Assembly: GCA_949752735.1 (NCBI GenBank)
Contig: OX457044.1
Location: 13,007,294-13,071,293, forward strand
DNA length: 64,000 bases
Direction: 5' to 3'
DNA from: Lumbricus terrestris
Lineage: Eukaryota > Annelida > Clitellata > Crassiclitellata > Lumbricidae
Position numbers and translations under genes: made by a program. Shown piece by piece: positions 35,508 through 45,420 of this stretch; position 1 is the stretch's first letter, and each line of letters starts with the position of its first letter. The notes under the pieces are model-generated. The model searched no databases. It saw nothing but the letters and a program-made list of their open reading frames with translations, and had not been told where the DNA came from.

Positions 35508-35804
35508 AGTAGATGTCTTTTGCGGCTTTGGAACATTGACCATATAATTGGTTGAATAATGAACATTTGACCATATAATTGGTTGAGTAATGAACATTTG
35601 ACCAAACAAAGCCTTCAAAATAACGAAATAACCAAGCATAGCCTTCAAAATAACCAAAATAACGAAATAACCAAACACAGCCTTCAAAATAACCAAAATA
35701 ACCAAGAACGGGGTTCAAAAAGCTATATTCATCATTGAAAGCTATATTCATCCCTCTGTCTCCCCTTGTGTCTCCGCTTACGGATACCCGCATACATCAG
35801 TATC
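35508..35804 (+). repeat. Polinton left terminal inverted repeat
   Basis: About 297 bp, ending near CATACATCAGTAT. It contains repeats of CAAAATAACCAAAATAACGA with AGCCTTC phrases. The overlapping 101-aa minus frame only translates these repeats. Confidence 0.93.
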
Positions 35805-35860
35805 CTGAAGCAGGCCTAACATCGGCATATATAGGTCGTTGTCGAGTGATGCATCCGTCT

Positions 35861-35948
35861 TGCCTTGAACAGCCATAGCATCCTGTTTTGCTCCTAGCCT
35901 CGATCAACTCCGCCCGCGAACAACAGGATGCTATGGCTGTCCAAGGCA
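35861..35948. repeat. Hairpin just inside the left Polinton terminus
   Basis: TGCCTTGAACAGCCATAGCA plus TCCTGTT (35861-35887) is mirrored by AACAGGATGCTATGGCTGT and CCAAGGCA (35922-35948), with one mismatch and a 34-bp loop. It may be a small insertion. Confidence 0.88.
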
Positions 35949-35961
35949 ATAAATCTCTAGC

Positions 35962-36362
35962 ATGATTAGTGGCCGACTCATAACAACGCCCATCATCACC
36001 ATCATTATCATCGCCATCAGCACCACCGCCACCGCCAGCAGCGCCATCGCCATCGTCACCACCGCCATAACCACCACCATCATCATCATCATCATAATCA
36101 TCGCCATCGCCATAATCATAATCATAATCATCACCATCACCATCGCCATAATCATAATCATAATCATCACCATCACCATCACCATAATCATAATCATCGC
36201 CATCGCCATAATCATAATCATAATCATAATCATCGCCATCACCATAATCATAATCATCATCACCGCCAGCATCATCATCATCATCGTCATCATCATCATC
36301 GTCGTCGTCGTCGTCGTCATCATCATCATCATTATCATCATCATTATCATCATCAACAGCAT
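35962..36362. repeat. Impure CAT/CAC/CGC trinucleotide microsatellite in the Polinton
   Basis: CATCAT/CACCAC/ATAATC units run for 400 bp, with CGTCGTCGT near 36300. The long frames (poly-Ile and poly-Met) on both strands are artefacts. Confidence 0.95.
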
Positions 36363-36966
36363 GGCTCTAGTCTACATTATATATTTCACTGCATCCTGAA
36401 CCGTGAAAACTTACCTTAGCGGTTAGAACATAAACCCTGCAACTGATACTAAACTTGAGGAGCCATAATATTATATAAGACTTACAACAAGTTTCGAACC
36501 TACGCAGTGGATGGTAACAGGCAACGACACATAACCGTAATGTACCATAGTCAACCGCATCCATATAGTAGACCCCATGCTTTCTTTTGAGACCGTATTT
36601 GCAGTTTAAGAAAATTTTATCGTCACACTCGCGGCTAGCTTAGAGCTCAGTGAAAATTTTAGTCTCAACTCGTGACGCAAAGGCAAAACAGAGAAATTTG
36701 GTCACACGTGTGACTGAAAACTTTAGGTGTGACATAAAATACTTCGGTCACACTGTATCTAGATATAGGCTGACTCATAATCACGAGATGGAATAGCGTG
36801 GGCGGGACTACGGCGCAGATTTGTTGGGAATTTCCAAGTTTCGACAGTAGGTCTAAGTAGATAGAAATGTAGCCGCCGAGGGCAAAACACCTAAGTAGGT
36901 AGAAATGTAGCTATCGAGCTCAAAACACCTAAAACATGCCTCAACTTAGGTCAAATCATAATCGTT
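36363..36966. other. Polinton left non-coding segment
   Basis: No gene recognised. CTAAGTAGRTAGAAATGTAGC is duplicated at about 36852-36875 and 36893-36913. Confidence 0.5.
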
Positions 36967-37860
36967 TCACAATGTCAACAAGTTATCGCTGTCGATCCAT
37001 GAGTTAAAAGTCTCTAGATTCCCCATCCATTTTACGAGTGATTTCTTTCCACGTTTTCTGATCACTTTTTCAACCCTATCTATTTCTTGGCCAGTTTTCT
37101 GTAATTCTAATTCGTAGAAAGTACCTTGTATTTCTTCTCCGTTGTAATCGGTTATCTTATAAGTTGGGGGATCTGTGTATTGTACTCCAGACACGGTAAA
37201 TACTTCTTCAGGCCATCCGGGGTGTAGCCATTATCAAAAATATTCTTCTTCTTAGTTATTTTGACTTTATCTCCAATCGAGAATCTAGCCACAATAGGTT
37301 CCGAAATCTCTTTACCGTATAAATTCATAAATACAGTCTTTTCATTCACTTTCATACTAGCCTTGGCGGGCGTCATTTTAATAGAAGAATACCTTGTATT
37401 GTTATAATTACTTACCATTTCGTGTAATATATCGATATATCTTCTCGTTGAGTTAGCGAAAAAAAATTGTACATTTTGTTTTTCATAGTCCTATTCCATC
37501 TTTCGACGACGGACGACTTTTCTTCATTTTCGGTGGATCATTTTTGTACGTTCTTATTATAAAATTCTTTGCCTTTGTCTACCCAAAGTTTCCCCGATTT
37601 TCGTCCTTCACTCGCGAATATTTTCGTTAAAGCATCGGCAACGGATTTTCCACTTTTATCATTTAATGGGACGATCCAACCATACTTAGAAAACACATCT
37701 ATAACGGTTAACAGGTATTTAACACCGTCGTTATATTTAGCAAACGACTGCATATCTACCAGATCGGCGGCCCATATCTCATCTATGCCTCCGGCGTAAT
37801 CCTTCCTTTTTTCTAAAATGTTTTAATACTGGTTTATGAAATTCATTCGCCAGTTCGTCT
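36967..37860 (-). pseudogene. Polinton integrase (retroviral-type, rve) with C-terminal chromodomain
   Basis: Three minus-strand frames in series. The 37538-37753 frame has KYLLTVIDVFSKYGWIVPL and GKLWVDKGKEFYN, carrying the first two catalytic Asp of the DDE core. The 37152-37418 frame covers the C-terminal barrel-type region (FSIGDKVKITKKK). The 36967-37194 frame ends VIRKRGKKSLVKWMGNLETF and NSWI, a chromodomain fold common in Polinton integrases. The three frames differ, so at least two frameshifts separate them, and the N-terminal part (37754-37860) is also shifted. The enzyme would have joined the element's ends to host DNA; this copy cannot make it. Confidence 0.9.
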
Positions 37861-37867
37861 GTCCACT

Positions 37868-38421
37868 TTAGCGTATTTTCTTCCTCGCCAAAACTTTGCC
37901 GTTTTTTGAAGGTAAACCCAAACCAAGGCTCGCTTTAGCCGACAAGATGGGTTTAACGATTGCCCTCTCTATACGTTCCCGCAAGCTCGGGTTAGAAATA
38001 TTGTTCAAGTCATAAATCATTGTTTTGTCCGCAACATACCTAGGGGGGGTATCTGAGTACCTATCGCAAGCCAAATCATGGTAATAAACGGCATTATCGA
38101 CTCGATTAATGGGTTTACTCCAATCTTTAGGAGTCCCGTCTGGATTCAGTCTCAAGTCTAATCTAGTACCAGTAAACTGGTGCCCTGGAATATGCATCTC
38201 GCCTGGATATTTGGCCCAAGGTAATTTCACGTTACTAGTGGCGGCATTCAATGAACCGACTACATCCCCGCCTTGCACAACAGCAGACGCCTTCACGAAT
38301 TGAGTTTTTGATTTCCCGTATACAACGCAAACGCCTCTAAGCACCGATCTTCCGTTAATAGCTACAGCGTTCTGTACATCTCTCGTTTCGGTCTGTTTTT
38401 TTTACACTTTACGCAATACAT
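37868..38421 (-). pseudogene. Zinc-ribbon plus PLA2-like (parvovirus VP1-type) protein, frameshift near the start
   Basis: The 158-aa frame contains HIPGHQFTGTRLDLRLN, then RVDNAVYYHDLACDRYSD, the His-Asp pair of a phospholipase A2-like domain found in many Polintons and parvovirus VP1 proteins, where it aids membrane crossing. The start codon (38419-38421) begins a short CxxC zinc-ribbon segment (YCVKC); a run of eight T on plus (about 38395-38402) breaks the frame. The second Cys pair appears altered (VCVVYGK, Tyr where Cys is expected). It diverges from the ATPase gene with only 28 bp between starts. Confidence 0.75.
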
Positions 38422-38449
38422 TTCGCTTTTTTAATATAGATATAAAAAA
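38422..38449. promoter_or_regulatory. Divergent promoter region between zinc-ribbon and ATPase genes
   Basis: Twenty-eight AT-rich bases (TTTAATATAGATATAAAAAA) must serve both directions. The plus side carries TATAAAAAA next to the start, like the other plus-strand genes. Confidence 0.45.
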
Positions 38450-39592
38450 GTGGAGATTAAAGATCTGAGTGGGGGAGCAGCGCTATCGAAAAGATTTAAT
38501 AATCACTTATTACCTCGGAGTATAAGAAGACTGATAGTAGGGAAATCGGGGTGTGGCAAAACAACGCTCCTTCTTAATCTATTACTTAGGCCGGACTGGT
38601 TAGACTATAATAACCTCCAGGTATTCGGTACTTCTCTGTTTCAACCGGAATATCGCATTATTAAAAAGGCATTCGAAGAAAAATTACCAAAAGAAGCGAT
38701 CGTTAGATTATTCGAGCATCGAGATAAAATCGCTAAACTAATCTAGTCCCGTAGCTCAGTGGAGAGAGCGCTGGCCGTTAAACTGAGAGTCATCCGCGCA
38801 ACCCGGGTTCAAGCCTCGCTCAGGGCATTATTTTATTAAAATTTATGTTAGATGCCATTGGCGCTTTGCTGTTGTGTTGCTTGACTCGGGTTCTGCTAAT
38901 AAATAAAGATAGCCCCTCCCACTCCTGGCTTGGCCGAATCAGGAGCGTTCCAGTACTTAGGCCATTAGTGTTAAGTTACCGAACCTGTTGTAGCCGACCT
39001 GCGTGTCGTGCGAAGCAGGCCGTATTTCGTAGAACCTTGTACATGTAATCGTTCTGCGGTTTGTCAGATTGAATGTCAATAAACGAAGATTATAAATACT
39101 ACACCAGACCTCGTTATGGAATAAATGGCTAAAAACTTAGAAGCCAAATCCGATATAAATGCCAAGTTCTTTGAAAACGCTGAAGATGTACCGAACCCGA
39201 GAGACTTGAGTAGTGAACAGTAGAACCTGATGATTTTTGACGATTTACAATTGGAAAAACAAAACAAATGCGAAACGTATTATATTAGGGGGAGACATAG
39301 TAATACAGATTGTTTTTACCTCGCCCAGAATTATTTCAAACTGCCGCGGCAAACAATCAGAGAGAATGCAAACTGTAATTGCCTGTTTAAGCAAGACCTG
39401 AAAAATCTTAATCATATCTATAACGATCATGTTAGTACAGACATGCATAAAGATGAATTTAGAAAACTATGCAAAACGGTATGGGAACAACCGCACGGTT
39501 TCCTTGTTATCGACTTAAGTAGCGAAAAGTACAATGGCAAATACCGGTGCGGATTCGACACATTTTATGTAATCGAGGATCCACTGTCGTAA
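38450..39592 (+). pseudogene. Polinton FtsK/HerA-type genome-packaging ATPase, disrupted by a SINE
   Basis: The first segment carries Walker A (VGKSGCGKTTLLLNLLLRPD, about residue 30). After the SINE (38746-39093), a segment from about 39125 continues in one frame with a TAG stop at 39221-39223 and then Walker B (LMIFDDLQLE) at about 39228-39257, followed by YYIRGRHSNTDCFYLAQNYF, the conserved HxGxN-type region, and a stop near 39592. The expected ATG is GTG here. Function by family: pumps element DNA into capsids. Inactive by start change, SINE and stop. Confidence 0.9.
38746..39093 (+). repeat. tRNA-derived SINE (family 1), copy b, inside the ATPase gene
   Basis: Same head and body as copy a (GTCCCGTAGCTCAGTGGAGA; CCCGGGTTCAAGCC), ending AAACGAAGATTATAA. 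No clear target duplication. Confidence 0.9.
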
Positions 39593-39614
39593 AAACATTA
39601 TTGTAGAATAAAAA

Positions 39615-40368
39615 ATGGAATCATCGCTTCTCAAACAGATAGCTGATAATACGGAAAAGACGGCTCGTAACACGGAACCAAAAACGTCATTTTACATTTT
39701 GCTAAGCGAAAAGAGCACACGAATCAGAACGAAGAACGGCTCTCGTATATCTCGAAACGTACTATTGTTTTCCAAATATCGACGCGACAAACAACAACTT
39801 TAGGTATTCGCCGGATGACGAAACAACATGGGTTAACATAGAAGTCCCAGAAGGGTGCTATGAAATAACGGATATAAACGAATACATACAGAGAATCATG
39901 AAGGAGAATGGGCATTACGACAGGGCAAATGGAGATTACTGTATCGCAATAGAACCAAACACCAATACGCTGAGGTCTGTGGTAAATATAGCAGCGGACT
40001 ACATGGCTGACTTTACGCCTTTGAATTCTATTGGAAAGGTTCTAGGTTTTAAAAGATGGTTCTATTCGGGAGGATATAACGAATCGGACAACTTGGTAAA
40101 TATAATGAGTATAAGCAATTTAAGAGTGACTAACGACATTATCGGGTCTTCGTACTCTAACGGAACGTCGGAAAACGTAATATATTCTTTTTTCCCGAAC
40201 ACAGGCCCAGGGTACAAAATAATCGAAGTGCCGCACAATTTAATATATCTCCCCAGTACGCTATCTACAATTTCAACGATGACAACGATTCTCACAGACC
40301 AACATGGGAAAGAGTTAAATATTAGAGGAGAAGACTTGGCAATTCGTTTTCACATCAGAGAAGTTTGA
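39615..40368 (+). pseudogene. Polinton minor capsid (penton-like) protein, one frameshift
   Basis: The gene starts MESSLLKQIADNTEKTARN after AATAAAAAATG. The frame changes near 39735, and the second frame runs to 40368 with VPEGCYEITDINEYI, then NVIYSFFPNTGPGYKIIEV, NLIYLPSTLSTISTM and a terminal GEDLAIRFHIREV. Such a layout resembles the single-jelly-roll minor capsid protein of Polintons. It lies between the ATPase and other virion-type genes. Confidence 0.75.
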
Positions 40369-40394
40369 AAGTTTTTTTGTAATTTATATATAAA

Positions 40395-40990
40395 ATGAGT
40401 CGTTACACGAGCTTAAAAGTTAATATTTCAGAAGAACAACAAGACAAAATTCAAAGATCTGTTCAAGCGGGAACCGGTGTGAGTATCAGGCTATCAAGCG
40501 ATGATTTAACCGGGGAACACGTTTTAGCTCTCACACAGCCTCAAATCACTAAAATGACAAAGGCGTATCAAAACGGAACTGGTGTGACCATTAAAATGAG
40601 TAAAACGCAATTGGAGCACAATAAGAAAGTCGAAGGAGGATTTATAGGCGCTATACTTCCGTTTCTAGCAACTGCGGGTAAATCCCTTCTGTCTAATGCG
40701 CTACCTAGTTTAGCGATGGGAGCGTTAAGCGGCCTAGGTTCTGCGGCCACGACAAAGATGGTAGATAAATTCAGCGGATAGGGTGTAATGAAGTTAAGAA
40801 AGGCGATATAGCGTGTAAGATAAGACCAGCCGGATCTGGTTTGTACCTGTCCCCGTGGCAAAAAGGCGGCTCGGTAACGGCATCCGGGTTGTACATGAAA
40901 ACAGGGTCGGGGTATGCGCGAGGTGAAGGGCTTTTGCTGGGCCCTAATTCTCCGTTTCGAGACATTCCGATACTCGGTATGATATTATAA
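40395..40990 (+). pseudogene. Small virion-type protein with hydrophobic segment, frameshift near 40779
   Basis: The first 128 residues are intact: a LKVNISEEQQDKI-type start, two similar TGVSIRLS/TGVTIKMS units, and a small hydrophobic stretch (FIGAILPFLATAGKSLLSNA). After the stop, another frame up to TAA 40988-40990 reads GLYLSPWQKGG, GLYMKTGSG and LLLGPNSPFRDIPILGMIL, which looks like the gene's own tail. Family role is not established; core or membrane-active virion proteins of adenovirus pX/pVI type are a possible comparison. Confidence 0.6.
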
Positions 40991-41005
40991 ACTTGTCCAT
41001 ATAAA

Positions 41006-41409
41006 ATGTCGAGATACGGAATACCATTAAACAAGTTTATAACTAAACCAACTAAGCGGGTAGAGGCTAGAACGCAACCCATTTCGGTAAGTTGGAAGCT
41101 GAAGAGCGGCGCTACTCACGATCCAATAAGACAACAAGGAGGTCAAAGATGGGAGATTTTCGCACAAAATGTTATAACGATACAACCAAGGCAACAATTA
41201 CGCTAGCGCTTGGACTCGGCGTAGAAATGACTGGAGGAATTTGTCTCGTTTCCCTTAGACAGAGTATTAAACTAAGATGTAGTCTACTAAACGGAGTGGT
41301 TTCAGAAGACGTGGTTGACGATATCTATGTCTCTATTCAAAACAACTCTGATTCAGTAGTAACTATAAACGAAGGAGATTCGTTATGTTATGTAAATTAT
41401 CTGCAGTAA
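41006..41409 (+). pseudogene. dUTPase-fold-like small protein, frameshifted
   Basis: Start after CATATAAAATG. The first frame (41006-41206) is MSRYGIPLNKFITKPTKRV and on; the second (open to 41409) has LALGLGVEMTGGICLVSLR, NGVVSEDVVDDIYVSIQNN and VVTINEGDSLCYVNY. The last part resembles the C-terminal half of the trimeric dUTPase fold (GVVD...G.I.V.I.N.S...V.I..GD). Catalytic residues are not convincing, so a structural role is likelier. The frame shift is near 41195. Confidence 0.45.
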
Positions 41410-41440
41410 AAAAAAATATTGCCTAAAATAAAAAAAACGA

Positions 41441-42088
41441 ATGGAATACGAAGGCATTAAAATAGAACGTTCACTCTATCCAAATCTAACACCATCCGCG
41501 CCAGAAGGTGAAATACATATCGTCACAGGGTCCGCGCAAACGTATCGGCTTCAAAAGATTAGCAAAATTAAAAAGGAAATCGAGCAAGAACGCGATAAAA
41601 GAGCAGCGCTAAGTCAAAAGTATCATAGAAGTGTAAGCGTAATTGGCGCAGTAGGTTACTTTCTCGTGGCGGCCACGATGGGACTCGGAATTTCAGGAAT
41701 CGGAGTATTATCTACTATAATTGCGACGCCTATTGCTATTGCCTTGGAAGGAGCAGCATTAGGTGTGGGGTTACTAAGTATAATCGGCGGCCAACTCAAT
41801 AAAAAGCTTGCGTTGAAGGCGGAGAAGCATGAAAAAATCAAAACGCTGGCCGACGCGAAACTCAACACGATCAGCGACCATATTTCAAAAGCTCTCATGG
41901 ACGATAACATTTCAGACGAGGAATATTCTCTGATTCTAAGTGAGATTGAAAAATTCAATAGCATGAAAGAAGAAATTAAAAGTAAGCTTAAATTTGCTTG
42001 CGATAGAGAAGATAGACGAGGAAACGAAACAATCATTCATCGATCGAGGAAGAGAAGAAGTCAGGCAGTCCTTTCAATCTATGTTTGA
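41441..42088 (+). CDS. Polinton membrane protein with coiled coils
   Basis: 215 residues. A charged helical region (residues 30-60) is followed by about 50 hydrophobic residues (VIGAVGYFLVAATMGLGISG to GLLSIIGG, about 67-118), probably two membrane helices, then a second charged coiled-coil region. I do not know a function. The last 20 residues (after RREDR/ETIIHRSRKR) look off-frame; the adjoining frame is open to a TAG at 42144-42146, so a late frameshift near 42030 is possible. Confidence 0.6.
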   Translation: MEYEGIKIERSLYPNLTPSAPEGEIHIVTGSAQTYRLQKISKIKKEIEQERDKRAALSQKYHRSVSVIGAVGYFLVAATMGLGISGIGVLSTIIATPIAIALEGAALGVGLLSIIGGQLNKKLALKAEKHEKIKTLADAKLNTISDHISKALMDDNISDEEYSLILSEIEKFNSMKEEIKSKLKFACDREDRRGNETIIHRSRKRRSQAVLSIYV

Positions 42089-42248
42089 GAAAAATAACAA
42101 ATCTATTAGAAAGACGACTAACGCGAACATGCGTGAAATCATGTAGGTCTATGTCGTTATGTCGGGGAATACGTTTTACTTATGTTTTTAAACACGTCTG
42201 AAAACATGTTTAAAAACACGTCATAAAACATTATATTTTTAATTTAAA

Positions 42249-43151
42249 ATGTCATTTCTAAAAATCACCGACCCCGCGAAAAGAGATTTTAGCGTTGCGG
42301 ATTTTCTGAAATCAAAGAAGAATATTCAACAAAACTTTTTATCGGAGAGATTGGGAGATTCGGGGCTACAACTAGAATTAACCAAGTTGTACAAGCCTAT
42401 TGTCGATTCGCAATCTACAATTTCCAAAGAGCAAAATGCCTTACTATCCTCTATAAAAGAAAACTCCGTAGCTACTTCAAACGCGCTACAAGCACTTCCT
42501 TTTTCGCTAAAGGGAGTTCAATTTCCTCTGCATCCTTCGATAGAAGCGTATAGCGCCGATCCAACCGAGGATATAAGAACATTAGAATTAGGAGATGTAG
42601 CCGCCAAGTACCTTCATCAATACGCCTCTGATAAAAGAACCGTAGACACAACGTTCGGAATAAAATCCAAAAATGGGCAATTCTACATCGGCGACACTCC
42701 GATTTCGATTCAAGGAGACGATGTGACGGTCGGAAATTAGACTTATAGAGGAACACCGGGGCTTTGGGAGTTGTTGACGATGAAACAGCCTAACGCAACG
42801 ATATACGGTGATAATGATAAAGACGATTACGCCGAGATTCTAAACGTGACGAATGCTATAAGACAGAAAAATAATCCGATCAAACCTAAAGCATCTTCGA
42901 GAGCCAAATATAAAGAAATTAGCAAACCGATATGGGAAAAGAATACTCCCGGCACAGTAGGTAAAGGCGTTGGCGTAATCGTCATATCCGAAGATCCTAA
43001 TGTATTGGCGAAACAGCTAGAGCTAAGAGTTGATAGCTTCAAGGCGGGCAATACCGGAGTAAGAAACGAGCGCGTAGCGATATGCGACGCGTTACTAAAT
43101 ATAAAGAAATTATCAAACCGATATGGGAAAAGGAGTGATGACAAGGAGTGA
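42249..43151 (+). pseudogene. Polinton virion-type protein, interrupted by one in-frame TAG
   Basis: The plus frame runs from ATG 42249 (preceded by TTTAAAATG) to TAG 42738-42740 and continues in the same frame to 43151. The segment after the stop starts with a conserved-looking GTPGLWELL block. The N-terminal half has a DFSVADFLKSKKNIQQNF start and helices; the C-terminal half is basic. I do not know its function. The single nonsense codon in an otherwise open 300-codon frame suggests fairly recent inactivation. Confidence 0.65.
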
Positions 43152-43193
43152 TGAGTAAAGATGTTTATAAAAATATAATGTCGATATTATAAA

Positions 43194-43625
43194 ATGCAGA
43201 TCGTTAATAGAAGAAGTTATAGGAAACAATACGTTATCGTAGGATCTGGAATATTCGAAACTATTTCGGAATTTTTCAAAAGACTAGTTACATCGAACGC
43301 CGCCAAACAGATAGCGTCGACCGCTCTCAGCGCGGGTAAAGATGTAGCGAAAGAAATTGGGAAAAAGGCGATCGATGTTGGGAAAACAGCCGTAACCGAC
43401 GCTGGTAAACGATTAGTGGCCAAAGCAGCGGCTAAACTGTTTACTGCTCCTAAGAATCAGGTTACGCAAGAAACTAGAGACATTTTAGCTCGACTACGTA
43501 GCGTCGGGGCGAATGCGGAGAGCACGAATATAAATAATCTGATGATGGGGAATGGTTTGAAGAATGCCATATCGATCCGAGATTTAGTGCACACTCTAAA
43601 CGGCGCTGGAATGAAGGTCGCGTAA
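43194..43625 (+). CDS. Small basic Polinton virion-type protein, intact
   Basis: 143 residues from ATG 43194 (preceded by ATTATAAAATG). It contains a Lys/Ala-rich amphipathic middle (AKQIASTALSAGKDVAKEIG) and a C-terminus NNLMMGNGLKNAISIRDLV. The position just before the major capsid gene and the amphipathic character recall adenovirus cement or core proteins, but this is only analogy. Confidence 0.55.
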   Translation: MQIVNRRSYRKQYVIVGSGIFETISEFFKRLVTSNAAKQIASTALSAGKDVAKEIGKKAIDVGKTAVTDAGKRLVAKAAAKLFTAPKNQVTQETRDILARLRSVGANAESTNINNLMMGNGLKNAISIRDLVHTLNGAGMKVA

Positions 43626-43660
43626 ATTTCAGTCTTTAACAAATATTATTGTATAATAAA

Positions 43661-44946
43661 ATGCAATCTGATATTCTGAGATTTACCGAACAACCATTGA
43701 TCGATGATGACATCGAACGCTACGAATGGCACGAGTATGAACCGATATCGGGAGCGAATCTAAACACCGTCGGGGAGATTAGAATAAACATCGAACTTCA
43801 AGATCTATATAGTCATCCGGCGGAATCTTATCTATTATTCGAGGGTAGATTGTTGAAGGCAGACAACACCGCGTACGCTAATGCCGATGCTGCGGCCCTT
43901 ACGAATAATGGACTCATGCATCTATTCAGCCAAATGTCGTATTCCCTATCGAACCAAGAAATTGAATCGTTATTTCACACGGGTCAAGCAGCGACGATGC
44001 TCGGATTGCTCAAATACCCAAATGATTTTCAACTGGCTCAAGGTTTAAATCAGCTGTGGTACAAGGACAGTGCCGCGACGGCCGTTATCGCGGATAACCA
44101 AGGTTTTGCCGTTAGACAGTCGTATCTAATTCGGAAACGGGGGGATAAAGGCATGTTTAGCTTTATCGTTCCATTGAAACATATTTTTGGATTTTGTGAT
44201 GATTACGACAAGGTTATTTATGGTTTGAAACAAACGCTAACTCTAGTTCGTAAAGCCGACGACGACGCAATTTTTAGACTCGCCGCTGCGGGTGCCGAGA
44301 AAGTTAGGGTAGATAAAATCTCGTGGTTTGTGCCCCACGTTATGACATCCGATATGGAGAAGATGCAATTGTACAAAACGATCGAATCGAAATCATCGTT
44401 GCCTGTTGCTTACAGAGCCCGTCAATGCGATACTATAACCGTCCCACGGTCGACTACTTTTAGCTGGAGACTTAGCGTTAAGACATCGCCCTAGAAACCT
44501 AGGTACATCGTCATAGGATTTCAACCGATAGAAGCGGCGATCAAGAACATAACCCATCTATTTTCGATCATTGCAATCTAAAGAATATGTTTGTGATGAT
44601 GAATCAGGAACGATACCCGGCCGTCGACTATAACCTATCATTTCCGAATCAACAATTCTCGCGAGCGTACAGAGAAGCGGCTACGTTTAGCGAAAAATAC
44701 TACGGAATGGACGCACTGATAACGCAAAGCAATATAACACCGGCAGACTTTAAAGATCTGTTCCCGATTATGGTGTTTGATGTGAGCAAGCAATCCGAGC
44801 GTCTAAAGTCGTCAGTAGTCGATATTCAGATAAAAGCTACTTTTAATACGGCGGTGCCGGCTCAAACGGAAGCGTACGCAATGGTGATTTCTGACAAGTT
44901 GCTCAAATTTCAATCGGATGGCCAGAAAATGAGCGTGGTGTACTAA
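43661..44946 (+). pseudogene. Polinton major capsid protein, nonsense and frameshift
   Basis: ATG 43661 follows GTATAATAAA. The frame is open to TAG 44492-44494 and reads on in frame for about nine codons. Near 44523 the coding frame shifts, and the last part (44587-44946) continues open to a stop, ending SDGQKMSVVY. The early part has DILRFTEQPLIDDD, the middle SYLIRKRGDKGMFSF and IPLKHIFGFCDDY-like features of the double-jelly-roll capsid proteins of Polintons and adintoviruses. Total about 430 codons, close to the family. Dead as it stands. Confidence 0.85.
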
Positions 44947-44981
44947 ACTTCTTATATAAAGAAATATCTTCTACTATAAAA

Positions 44982-45262
44982 ATGAAATTGATAGAATTGA
45001 AAAAGCTGTTGAAAGAGCACAGCATTAAAACCTATCTCAACAAGCCCGAACTCTATTGCTCGAGAAGGGTATTCTTTCGCGCGATATAACTGAAAAAGAG
45101 AAACAACTGCGAGAACCGAAGGTGCCGTGCACGGACGAAAAATATGATAGATTGAAATATATCAGAAAACAACCGAGACGAGTAGATATATTAGACCTTG
45201 AAACGAGTGAAGTAAGCTCGTATACATCGATTTACAAAGCGGGTAAAGCACACGGGCTTTAG
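44982..45262 (+). pseudogene. SAP-like DNA-binding protein, frameshifted and truncated
   Basis: ATG 44982 follows CTATAAAA. The first frame has LIELKKLLKEHSIKTYLNKP, a SAP-like helix pair; the frame changes near 45050. The second frame ends RRVDILDLETSEVSSYTSIY KAGKAHG, a NUMOD-like DNA-binding motif. It stops abruptly where SINE copy c begins (about 45258-45265). The truncation is the left edge of the deletion that also removed the polymerase C-terminus. Confidence 0.65.
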
Positions 45263-45420
45263 TTTTAGCAGAACCCGGGTCAAGCAACACAACAGCAAAG
45301 CGCCAATGGCAGCTAACAGAAAATTCAAATAAATTTTTGCCCCGTGTGAGGCTTGAACCCGGGTCGCGCGGATGACTCTCAGTTTAACGGCGAGCGCTCT
45401 TTCCACTGAGCTACGGGACC
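45262..45420 (-). repeat. tRNA-derived SINE (family 1), copy c, 5' half only
   Basis: The minus strand reads GGTCCCGTAGCTCAGTGG, the B box CCCGGGTTCAAGCC and the following body to GGGTTCTGCTAAAA. The 3' half is missing: the copy meets the SAP-like gene directly. Confidence 0.88.

Noticed and set aside
35488..35793. Aromatic-rich ORF (YFGYFEG repeats), and its partner at 48659-49009
   Set aside because: They coincide with the Polinton terminal inverted repeats and translate the AT-rich subrepeats.
35931..36399. 140-residue Met/Ile-rich ORFs on both strands
   Set aside because: Artefacts of the CAT-type microsatellite inside the Polinton.
40395..43625. Adenovirus-type protease among the small Polinton genes
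   Set aside because: No His...Asn/Asp...Gln...Cys pattern of the protease was seen in any of these frames.
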